64,000 bases of DNA from Rotaria macrura (lineage: Eukaryota; Rotifera; Eurotatoria; Philodinida; Philodinidae), in the NCBI GenBank assembly GCA_900239685.1, contig OENT01000719.1, positions 18,319 to 82,318 of the forward strand, in the 5' to 3' direction. The translations under genes were made by a program, and so were the position numbers. Below the pieces are notes generated by a model, which was given only the letters and a program-made list of their open reading frames with translations, was not told the DNA's origin and did not search any database. Shown piece after piece: positions 38,691 through 49,240 of the stretch. Within the stretch, counting starts at the first letter, position 1, and each line of letters begins with the position of its first letter.

Positions 38691-41600
38691 TTAATTATTA
38701 TTAATCCAATTTTCAACATTTCTTCTTTTTATATTAGCTGAACTATCTTCTGTATCTTCATGAATGGATTTTAAACGATTTTCGTCAGTTTCGATGGATG
38801 TATCATTAGAGTTATTATTATTATTATTTAATAAAATACTTTTCGATTGTTCAAAGTAATCTTGTTGTTCAATTTGACTTATAATACTACAGCCAGATGG
38901 TGTTCGTGAATGTGTTTTTAAATGAGTTTTCACAGGTGCAGCTGATGCATCACTAGTTATATTGGTCGCACCATCCGATAATGTTCGTTGATGATTAGTT
39001 TTTGATGTTGACGCTTTACCCGTATCAAATGTTCCACTTGATGCACGTGTATGTTGTTTTTTAATGGAATTAATTATTTGCGGATCAATATAAATTGTTG
39101 ATGTATCTGATGTTTGTCGAGAATGTGCATAATGTGCTGGAACTTTAGGTAAAACTTTAGATAGTGATTCATTCGGTATAACATTAACAATATGCTGACG
39201 TTGTTGCTGCTGCTGTTGCTGCTGAAATGTTCGATGAAGAATTTTATAAAATTCTCGACTATTTAAACCATGTGGTGGTGTTGTTGTTGTTGTTGTTGTT
39301 GCGGTTTCATCATGATTTAGTATGTTATCAATAATTTGTTTATATGCATGTTGATTTTCACACGTGATATTGACAATTTGTCTGTAAACTTGATCAACAC
39401 CGCTATAATCAAATATACCAATAGTTGATATACGTGAACTTTTATTTAAGCATCGTCCTAATTTCTGACGGTTAAGTGTGAAGATATATGGAATATTTTG
39501 CTCTTTACACAGATTAATTATTTTTTCTAAAGCATCATTAAGACCACCCTGACTTTGAATCGATTGGCAATCCGGTGCAATTAAAACACATTTTAAGCGT
39601 TGTAAACGCAAATGTTTAGTAACTTCACGTATACCGTGTACAAAACGACGTTTACGGCGTGCGCGTTCTGGATTTGATTGATATTGTTGCTTTTTACGAT
39701 CTTGAAAGCGTTTCAGTGTTATTAATAGCTGTATACATAATTCATCTAGTTGACGATCAATCAATTGTGAACAATATTCACGAAAAGCAGCATCATGAAT
39801 TTGTTGTTTGATATTTGATTCGGGCAATTGTTGAGCATAGGGTGTTTGTAATTGACTTGTAGGTTCATGATCAAGTAATCCATCATCATCATCATCATCG
39901 TCGTCGTCGTCGTCATCATTGCCATCCGATTCATTATTGGATTCTTCTGTACACGTTGCACTCATATATTCAGTCACATTTACAGGATATATGTTGAAAG
40001 GATGATCATTACTAAAATTGAAACGAACCAATATTGACTCCACATAACTGTGATGGCACAATCAAAAGCTGCTTATTTTTTTCTTTCGAAGTGTGTACGA
40101 AACAATAGATCAGCAAGAACAATAGTATAAGAGAATAGTTTCGAGTAAAAATATATTATGCAAAAGCTCTTTTACTAGGCGATGCATAAAGTAAAACGAA
40201 AACAAAATGGAAGCTTACTCGTCTGTGGCAGGAGCAGAATTTATATCAGCTTCACACGTAGTATCGTTTTCATCGATCTGTTTTACCACCGAGGATTTAA
40301 CAAGGGATAGTTGTCGTTGTTTTTGGTTCTCTTCAATTTCCTTGTTAATGATACGCTTCAGTTTTGTTGGCTTGCGTGGTTTTGGTTGTTCACGTTCTTT
40401 TCCCCTCTTAGGTACTGGATTTGAATCCAGTGGATTAGCACTGTACATTGGCTTCACTGATGTTTTATTCACGGATTTTTCATGTTTTGTTTGTGTTGAT
40501 GTACTTAAAGCATTGAACATATCTGTCAAACATATTTGATAAGAATGATTTGCTTTCAGTTTTGATTTACTGATTAATCCAGGTGTGGAATCTAAGGCAC
40601 GGAAAAGAATAATGAATATACACAAATTCGTTTGTGTATTTATTTATAATTCAATTACTTGTATCTTTTGTTGAAGAATCGTGTTTATGTTTATTTGTTA
40701 ATGCAACTGATATGTCTTGTCCTAAGGCTGGAAAAGCATTTTCATCATCAAGAACAAACGAAATTGATGATTCAGCAACAGTTGCTTGCTCTGCTTTGTC
40801 TCTGTTTTTTTTTCGTTCTGAACGTTTTTTTCTTTGTTTTGTTCGAATAGATCCATCATTATTCAATGGCGGTGGTTTATTTGCTTGTTCAATTACAGAT
40901 GCTTGTTTGGAGGTATCATTTGATGGTTTTGATGCTGAGTACGTTTCAGAAGCATTTCGTTGATTCTTTGGTACTATTCTTTTGTTCGATGAATGACTTC
41001 GATCGACTTGTTGATTTTGTGATAGCTTTGAAACATTATCTTTTGAATGTGGAGATGTGGAATGTGGTCGTGGAGCTGAAGTAACAATGGCATTCCAGGA
41101 AGTTGCCGGTCTACAAGAATAATTTCCATGAATACATCTGATACTTGATAATAGAGTCAAACTTAACATAAGAAAACTATTCTCGATAGTCATTCTCTTA
41201 CATAGTTTATAGAGCAATACGAACGAACAAAGCAAATAGGCATTCAGTATTCAAAAACATAAAATATGTAATTTCCTGTGAGAAGAAAATAGTCCTTCCG
41301 GTTTCTTGTTTCGATCGGAAGCAATAAAGAAATGCACAAACTCTACTGGTCTATTCCAGTTAGTCGAATTTTCAACTTTGATACTTTTCTATTTCTACTA
41401 ACTTTGTATTTGTGGATGCTAATATTTGATTTGAAAATTTATCAGATTGTTGATTAGAATTCATAGGGAGACTTGGAAAATCTTCAGGTCGAAATTCAAA
41501 TTGTGTTTCATCATCACGTACACAATAACCATTCGCATTGGTTTTGCAATTATTATTTTCAAGTTTTGATTGATCCTGTTGTTGAGTCACTCGATTCGGG

Positions 41601-42151
41601 AGACATTTGTTACTATTCATTGGATACATTTTGCGATGATTATTATATGTACTTGATTCTTGTTGATCACAATGGGTTTTTCGATGATTATTCGAACGAT
41701 ACGATGACGTCTGATTACTAGTTCCACGTTGTTGCCGATAGGATGAGATTCGATTCGATTTTACCTGTTGACACGAGTAATTAGTTAATGATGGTTCAGA
41801 ATAATCAATTGAATAATAGGCAGAAGATTGATCGGTCGATGGATAAATTATTTTAGGCTCTGCATAACTTGAATTTGTTTGTAAAAGAATAATTTGCGAT
41901 GAATTAGGATTTGTAGTGGATTGTATTTGATTCATGGTACACGAATCTATACGATACTGTTGTGAGGGTTGTACATGAAATTCAATTTCAGGCAGTTTTA
42001 TCAATGGATAGAGCAATGGTTGCTGTAGTTCGGATGGATAAATGGTTGGAAGCGAATTTTCACTAATATATACTGGAGTCGTCGCTGACGTTGGACTTTG
42101 TACTAATGGCACGAATTCTTTAGCTTCGGGTGAAAGAGCTGATGTTGTCAT
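38691..42151 (-). CDS. SECISBP2: SECIS-binding protein 2 (selenocysteine insertion factor), 4 exons
   Basis: SBP2 binds the SECIS hairpin in selenoprotein mRNAs and recruits the Sec-specific elongation factor so that UGA is read as selenocysteine. Exons (minus): 41385-42151, 40659-41110, 40219-40591, 38691-40047; 982 aa, all joins in frame with GT-AG introns of 274, 67 and 171 bp. The N-terminal half is Gln/Asn/Ser-rich with F-P-x-L motifs (FEFRPEDFPSLP, ENAFPALG). Exon 3 has LTDMFNAL, ANPLDSNPVPKRGKEREQ and the SID core RKPTKLKRIINKE. Exon 4 has an Asp12 run, then REYCSQLIDRQLDELCIQLL and the L7Ae RNA-binding domain: LKCVLIAPDCQSIQSQGGL, EQNIPYIFTLNRQKLGR, STIGIFDYSG (residues about 665-750). 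These match vertebrate SBP2 block by block. The C-terminal tail has polyThr and polyGln runs and four H-x-R-x-x-S motifs. It is divergent with PSMB5. Confidence 0.93.
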
Positions 42152-42741
42152 TACTTGTTTGTAAACACGAAAAGAACTGAAGTGTCTTTTTTTTGCTTAT
42201 GGAAGAAACAAAAGCTTGAATTATGGTATTCTATGGATTAAATGAGAAGTTGTAGAAACATTTTCAGCCAAACAATGAGAACGTATGAAACAAAACGCAG
42301 GCCACAGTATAGCCTTAATGGTCGACCAATAAGATTCAATGTATGCAAATTATGGAATGTCCATACTTTACTGAACGTAAATTCTATTTGTCTTTCATAC
42401 TGAAAGAATGATAGCCTCCGTTCTGTTTCAAATTAATTACTTCTTTCAATTCATTCATTGAGTTCCGCTAAAATTGCAGCGACTCAAAATACTGGCAAAA
42501 AATATTTATAGTATGCCATTTTATATGTTACAATGCTTTCAAATTTATCAAGATTGCTAGTTTGTAAGAATTGTCTATTTCTTATTTGAATAATAATTTA
42601 TGCTCTACGGTTACTTACAATTGGTTAGAATGATTTGATCAATCACATTCCTGTAGTAGAAGTCTGGCTGAGGCACGCATCATATCAGTCATTTATTTCT
42701 NTCTGTTGTTTTCGGCCATTTTTAGTTCACTTCATACAATT
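42152..42741. promoter_or_regulatory. Divergent SECISBP2/PSMB5 upstream region
   Basis: 590 bp separate the two start codons, so a shared bidirectional promoter is likely. An AG follows a pyrimidine run 16 bp before the PSMB5 ATG (TTTTTAG, ending 42725) and CACTTCAG lies 25 bp before the SECISBP2 ATG on the other strand; both could be trans-splice acceptors. The base at 42701 is n. No TATA box can be singled out in AT-rich DNA. Confidence 0.5.
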
Positions 42742-45700
42742 ATGGCCTTAGCTAATGTACTTGGTTTTTGTTCAAATGATGCGTTTAATCGTTCACTTCA
42801 ATGTGAAAAAACTGACGATGGAATCGATGAATTTAATCCAAAATTAAACATTGAAAATATTGCAAAATTCATTACTTTACCACCTTACTCTGACGTAAAG
42901 TATTTTGTTTATGCTATTGCTTTTATGAAATCTCGTGTATTTAATGTATTGAAATACTCAATTAGATTAAAAAAGGATTCATTATTGATCACTTTTCTAA
43001 TAGAACATTAAGAACATACAATGCGAAAGAAACAAGAAATTTTTTTATTTACAAAGTTGATTGTAATAATATTCAACAAAACAAAATACATTGATTCTTG
43101 TCTCAAACACTTTTTCTAGCTAATTAAAACTTATCACTCATTTGCCCTCATCAACTATAGTTCCTGTCGATCGCTTAATACGCTTGGCTGTACTTAAGTT
43201 GTGCTCATATGTAATCCAAGAAATATTTATTCTTAATTCTCCAGTTAACATAGACGTATGCAGGTAGAAACCCATCATTGTCTGGTAGTATCGTTTAATA
43301 AATCAAATTTACAAACGTTCTTTTCAATTTACCGAAAAACGTGTTGTATGTTAGTTGATCATGTACAGAGGAAATAGAATCTATTCGATAAAATTTAGCA
43401 AAATTTGAACGTTATTATACAATTACTCCAAAGAAAAACAGTCACCATACTAGAATATAGTTTAGTCTTTAGACAGGCAGCCTAATGAAAAATTAAACCT
43501 AAACGAAAAGAACGTACTATTGATCATTAGAAAACTCAAGAGCATTCGTACCTGTACCGAACTGAGTCCAATAACAAACCTCATAGGGGTTGACCTTACA
43601 CACAATCGTAGAAATCAGCAAAGTATTATACTATAGTTTAATTAACACTATTCGGTTATGTATTGTTGAGTCAATTTGGCATGGTTCTGTTTTATAAGAG
43701 AAAATTCTTTTAAAATGTCTTTGATTGTCAAGTTTTTGATAAACGACGAGTTGTAATGAAGATATACGAGCCACTTTAGTTTTGTAAAAAATTGTGAATC
43801 AACATTATTTTGTTGACGTTGAACCATACGATGAAACAAAACATTTTTTTCTCTTATAACGATTTACTGCATTGTTCTTATTGTACTCTGTTTATTGTTT
43901 TTACAGCCTGCAAAATACTTAAAGATGGTGAATGATAATGTCGATCGTGTTAAAATTAAATTTCTCAAAGGTACCACAACACTAGCATTTAAATTTCTTA
44001 ATGGAGTCATCGTTGCTGTTGACAGTCGTGCAACAGCCGGCGGTTTTATTGGTACTGTTTGTTCATTAAGTTGGTTGATTATTATTATTAATTTTTGTTT
44101 TGCTTTTAGCATCTGGAGAAGTAAAAAAAGTTATTGAGATAAATCCGTATTTACTGGGCACGATGGCTGGTGGTGCTGCTGATTGTGCTTTCTGGGAACG
44201 TGTACTTGCTCGTCATTGTCGTATATATGAGTTACGTAATAAAGAAAAAATTTCGGTCGCAGCTGCATCGAAAATTCTTGCCAATATGATCTTTGAATAT
44301 CGTGGAATGGGCTTATCCATGGGTACCATGATTGTTGGTTGGGATAAACGAGTAGAAAACACGCATCGATATTAGTAAATGAATAAAATTGTCTTTGCTA
44401 TTTTACTTATTCAGGGTCCTGGCTTGTACATGGTGTCCGATGATGGAGAACGTATCAGTGATAATTTATTTTCCGTTGGTAGTGGATCAATTTATGCCTA
44501 TAGTATTCTCGATGCTGGCTATAAGTAAGTAAATAAAAGTTGACTTGTTTCATATTGCAATTGAAATTATAAGCGAGACGTAATAATATTGAATTCAGAT
44601 TATTTTCATTGTAAACTATCATGCGATTCATGATAATCGATACATGTAAGACATGGTACTTACCTTATCGTCTACTACGACAGCTCAGTGTACTGAACAT
44701 GAAAGGATTACAAGAAGAAATATAATTGCAAATATTTCGAATAGATTTTCAATACCATCTATGACAGTCGAAAGAATGCAGACTATTTCAAGAAAGAGGT
44801 ATTTTCTAGAAAACAATGCTGTGTGCACTCTCAGTCCAGAACTTATGATTTAGAATGGCACACATTTACTCTTACGTTGCAAATTCTAAAATCATTATCG
44901 AATACTACACGAAAGGCATGATCGTAATAAATAAAATCATATTTGGAACACTTGAAAAATCATCGACAAAGTTAGATAGAAATAATTTTTCAAATAATTT
45001 TCTCCAAAAAATGTCTACAAATTTTCAAGAATATACAGAATTGTTGCATCATCCGTTAATTTGAACGCTTGAGAAACACAATTGCCAAAAGAATAAAGTA
45101 AAAATTTTTGCATCGATTTCGACTTTTCACATTGCTGTTTTGATGGAATCAGTTTACATGATTCAATCATGAAGAAGATCTCAATTCAATTTTTCAACAA
45201 AGCAAATCCGTAAAAATATTTGAAATTTGAATAGAACAAGTCAACTATAGATGTTAATTTCAAGTAATGAATTAGTTTTTACTCTACTAGTGACAAATGC
45301 AGAAAAATTGATGTCGAAACTCAAGTTCGAAACGTATATACACTTGTAACACGAGGAAAAGTTCGATCGAATGATTCATCTAGCACTACATCACTAATGT
45401 GAGTTGAGAGGCTGATGTTTTATATGTTCTACTTATCCAATGAAACCGTGATTGGTGTTTTTGAAAGATTTTTAGACAATCATTTATCTCTGTCATTTTT
45501 AATCTTCCGGAAATTCCTTTTTAACTTCATACCTGGAGTGGCACTCATCTTCTCAGCACGCTTCTCATCTTGATGAATAGCATCTCATAATTTTAAACTT
45601 TTAAAAAGTAATCGTCTTACCTAATTAAAGACGAGAACGATGAACATTCTAGGTATGTCTACTTCTTGAAGACAACGACACGAAAGCGTTAGTGTCAACT

Positions 45701-46202
45701 AATGTTAGTTTTCGTCACTCCAATCGATTAATAATATTATTTATGATTTTTCGTTACAATGATCGTTCATAGTCTATGCTATCGGGTTTTTCTTATGTGA
45801 GGAATATTATCGAATTGAAAGGTTTTACTTTGAAAAGTAATCATACAATAATGTTTTCTCATCGTTATACGATAAACTATACTGAAGATCGAATGAAAAA
45901 TATTTATCTTGAATACTAGAATTTTGTTTTACTTCAATCAATTTATTGTCTAGGTATGATATGAGTACAGTTGATGCTATTGATCTTGCACGTCGAGCTA
46001 TTGTACATGCGGCACATCGTGATGCTGCATCAGGAAATATCGTTCGAAGTAAGTAGAATTCATTTTGATTCATTCAAGAATCAGTTTTATTTCTCTTTAT
46101 TTAGTTTATCATATGAAAGAAACTGGTTGGGAGAAGATTGAAGAAAAAGATACGAATGATTATATGTATCAATATCTTCAAGATAAAACTATGAATTTTT
46201 AA
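42742..46202 (+). CDS. PSMB5: 20S proteasome subunit beta type-5 (chymotrypsin-like site), 6 exons
   Basis: Catalytic beta5 subunit of the 20S core in cytosol and nucleus. Exons: 42742-42894, 43907-44051, 44110-44351, 44415-44524, 45954-46048, 46105-46202; 280 aa. The N-terminus [15 protein letters not shown] matches the MALASVL start of the human protein. A 73-residue propeptide ends LKG, and mature Thr1 begins [20 protein letters not shown]. Asp17 (VAVDSR) and Lys33 (GEVKKV) are in place, followed by [56 protein letters not shown] and [17 protein letters not shown]. All splice joins restore known beta5 sequence, for example GGFI-ASGEVKK. Introns 1 and 4 are about 1.0 and 1.4 kb, the others 56-63 bp. 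AATAAA overlaps the bases just after the stop and recurs at about 46302. Confidence 0.96.
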
Positions 46203-46361
46203 AATAAATGAAATTAACTGATGATTAGCATTGTTGGAAAGCGTTGCAAAAACTAAAATTTCTTTTTTTTTCTCGTTTTTATATACTAATCACGATATGT
46301 GAATAAAAAGCAGAAAACAATGAAAGTTCTATACTTTCTAGATTATACAGATGCTTGAGTA
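46203..46361 (+). promoter_or_regulatory. PSMB5-SMIM13 spacer with poly(A) signals and candidate trans-splice acceptor
   Basis: 159 bp separate the PSMB5 stop from the SMIM13 start. It contains AATAAA twice, a T-rich tract (TTTCTTTTTTTTTCTCG) and ACTTTCTAG ending at 46341, 20 bp before the ATG. This fits 3'-end formation followed by trans-splicing of a downstream cistron, but could also hold a compact promoter. Confidence 0.4.
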
Positions 46362-49240
46362 ATGACTGACGATCACTCAATTCGATATTGGTTGGCATTA
46401 ATAATTTCTTCTATTTTTTCTATTATTGTTGCGTTGTTTATTATTGTTGTATGTAAGTATTCGAACGCTCTTTCATCTATGTCAAAACTAGTAGATAAGA
46501 AAACGAGATTGTCCTATCTAGGCACAATGAAACAATATCGATCGGTACTTTATGAATTGAAAAGTGTAACGGCAAGTTTAAAAGAAACCTATCGACTTGT
46601 ATACTAAAACCCATTTACATAAGAATTTAGTAGACAGTAACTAAGACAATTAATATGGTCAACTTTTCGAGCAGAAAAGCGGTCAATCGATGAATATAAT
46701 ATCCCCAGTAGGTTACTAAGACTATGAGAACAAAAATAACCATGAACTAGCAACTCTAATATTTCGTTCTTGAACGTCGAATAGTGATTGAAACTAGAAC
46801 GTTGATACTTTTCAACAGGAGAGATTGAGTTCATTTGTTTCTCGAATAGATTTCTTGATAATGGTGCCAACTTTCGAAATTTAAGAGCATAGAAGGACTG
46901 AAAAAATATTGATCCACAGTCTTCACGAATATTCATTATGAAATATTTAAAATTATATCGAACGATGAAGAGTTTAATAAGTTTGTATGATTTTAAAAAA
47001 GCTTTCTCTTTGATTATCGCAGTAGGAAACCGTACAGATGCTAATATGAGTTTGAACCAAATCTAGAGATTTATTTTCAAATATTTGTTTTGCATTACTC
47101 TTTTATATAATACACGCAAGTATGGAATTACGACGTCAAGTTATTTTGACTTAGGTCAAAGTATCTGATCAAAATTTTGATTGTTTCTCAATTTAGAGCG
47201 AAAGCGCCGTCTCTTTTACAAACTCATCAATCTTACATAAATACAGAAACGAAATGAATAATATTCAACTGATACATGTACTCAAATATCACTCTCATAG
47301 TTTTGAAATTTTGAATCTAACGACAGATGTATCTACTTCTTTCATAGTCTTGTCGATGATAGTCACAGTATCGAAATATATATAATTTTTGCAGATCTTC
47401 ACTTTTACTTAAATCATGAATACAATAAAAATCGAAATTTAAAATTTAAAATCAGAACAAACGGGAAAATTTGAAAAAATTTGTATATCTAATAAATTTT
47501 TGAACGACATAGGCACTGAAAACCAGCTTAGCTAGCAGTAAGTCCCGTTAATATTTGAGTCACTTTGTAATTCCCCTACTTACAACACGGAACGTACTTT
47601 GTCTATTCAATCTACGTTTTAAAAGAGATAGAGCATTTATCATATAGATTTTCGATTCGATCTATTTATTGAGTGGAGTGAATTATACAGGCGTGCATCC
47701 CACTAGAATGAAACACCTTAAGGATAGTTTTATTTTTCCTGATATATCTAACTGCAGAGACTAGTACAGCATTCCTGTAACTACTCTGGTTCATTGGAAA
47801 TTTCGCTAATATATGAAATTAGAAAAACTATTGTCGGTTAGTTGTTAACTTTTCGTAGATTGACCAACGATTTTCAGCATCGTAGTAGATGTACCATCAA
47901 AAATGATATATTCTGTATTTGAAAGATTCTCTTCTATTTTCAATCATTCAAACTCAACCTTCATCTTTTGAATTATTGTCTTTTGATACTGTGGAAATAG
48001 ATATGAGCGGGACCAATAGTTCTTAGTCCCGGTCCCGACCAAAAAAATCATTTTGGTCCTGGTTCCAGTCCCGTTGGGACTGGAACCATGTTGCACATAT
48101 CTATTTAGAAAACTAGATCATTTTTTGAAATATACGATACCATATAATTGTCCAAGAAGAACTTTCATCACTGGTTTTAATGTTGGAAAATTAAAAATGC
48201 TGTTCGAATATATTTAGCAGACCATTTGGTTTCTCATATTGTAAAAGTGTTAGTTTTGAATAAACTATTTGTTTTTTTCATATCGAGGAACAGATAGAAA
48301 GTATCATGAAATTTCATTCAAAATAAAGACAGTTTTCAAAATGATCATCTCGATTCATAGGAATCCAGAATTTGAACAATCGTCATATTTCATAGAAATA
48401 TTGGATTACAATACTAAAAGATATATTTTACGTATTCAAAACATTCAGTGCTACTCTAGATGAATATTATCTGCATTTCAAGTTCGTACTCTTTTTTCTT
48501 AATAGTTGACCTTGTTTTCTTTCTTTTCAATTTTATTTACACCTTCATCATATGTCGGTGATTGATGACTAGTCATAGAAAAAATGAATATATGATCTAT
48601 TAAATACCCACTCTTGGCGGGTGTGTGAGGGGAGGGGGAGAAATTGTTTGGAAAAAGATATGATTCGTCGCGATCAAATACAAATGAAATATCGTCAAAA
48701 TACAAATAATGTGTCCTTCTTCATGACCCAACAAAGTTCTATTGCGTGTCATTTTACACGTATTCTGCATTAAAATTTCGTTTAAGAACTAATGAAATCG
48801 ATTGTTACATGCATTCTTTAAAATCTATGATGAAGATAATGTCAATACGTTGTTTGACTTTTTTTTCATGTATTTCGATCTCAAATGAAATGTTCATATC
48901 GACTTGGACAACAGTTGCCGTTAATATCATATCGAACCTTCTGCTATTTTCGGGATGCGATTTCATACAATTATAGAAAACCATTTCGAATTCTTTTTTG
49001 CCAAACAAATTTGAATCTTGTCAATGTTCATAAAGTTGTTTTGTTTGCCTCATCTGAAAACATATCTAGAGATTTACATATGTTTTTATTTTAGCCTGGT
49101 ATTTACTGTGGAAATTCGTTTTAAGTCGTTTTGGTGTTATTCGTGCTCTATTTCAATTAAATAGTAACGATCAACAACCGAATACACAACAAGTACCACA
49201 ACAAAAAAGTCGTCGTCGTCAACAACGACGTCAAGAATGA
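46362..49240 (+). CDS. SMIM13: Small integral membrane protein 13 (SMIM13), 2 exons
   Basis: Single-pass small membrane protein of unknown function. Exon 1 is 46362-46452 and exon 2 is 49095-49240, with a 2.64 kb GT-AG intron (GTAAGT donor, TTTTAG acceptor); 78 aa. Exon 1 gives MTDDHSIRYWLALIISSIFS and IIVALFIIVV, the TM segment. Exon 2 continues SWYLLWKFVLSRFGVIRALF and a polar, basic tail (SRRRQQRRQE). Human SMIM13 has the same order as I recall it: a TM segment, then GWYFVWHLFLSKFKFLREL, then a polar basic tail. The frame joins exactly and total length is divisible by three. Its stop codon TGA (49238-49240) overlaps the ATG of PISD (49237-49239). The intron carries a small inverted-repeat element at 47995-48106. 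Confidence 0.78.
47995..48106. mobile_element. Small inverted-repeat element in SMIM13 intron, about 112 bp
   Basis: Ends AAATAGATATG and CATATCTATTT are inverse complements, and the interior is G+C-rich (GCGGGACCAATAG, AGTCCCGGTCCCGACC). Within it, GGTTCCAGTCCC-GTT-GGGACTGGAACC is a perfect 12-bp stem with a 3-base loop. It looks like a MITE of unknown superfamily. Confidence 0.55.
49237..49240 (+). promoter_or_regulatory. Overlapping stop/start ATGA between SMIM13 and PISD
   Basis: TGA of SMIM13 (frame ...CAA GAA TGA) and ATG of PISD (ATG AAT ATT) share bases, so there is no intergenic space. PISD could be translated by reinitiation, or have its own transcript starting or trans-spliced inside SMIM13. 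TTTTAG at 49089-49094, the SMIM13 exon 2 acceptor, could also accept a spliced leader and give a PISD-only message with a 142-base leader. Confidence 0.7.

Noticed and set aside
40207-40963. Plus-strand open frames of 109-110 codons across 40.2-41.0 kb
   Set aside because: They are mirror images of SECISBP2 exons 2 and 3, which have strong family matches on the minus strand.
44653-45064. Two plus-strand ORFs of 66-69 codons
   Set aside because: They lie inside PSMB5 intron 4 and show no family resemblance.
46604-46936. 110-codon minus-strand ORF
   Set aside because: Lies inside the SMIM13 intron, has no recognised motif, and such lengths arise by chance here.
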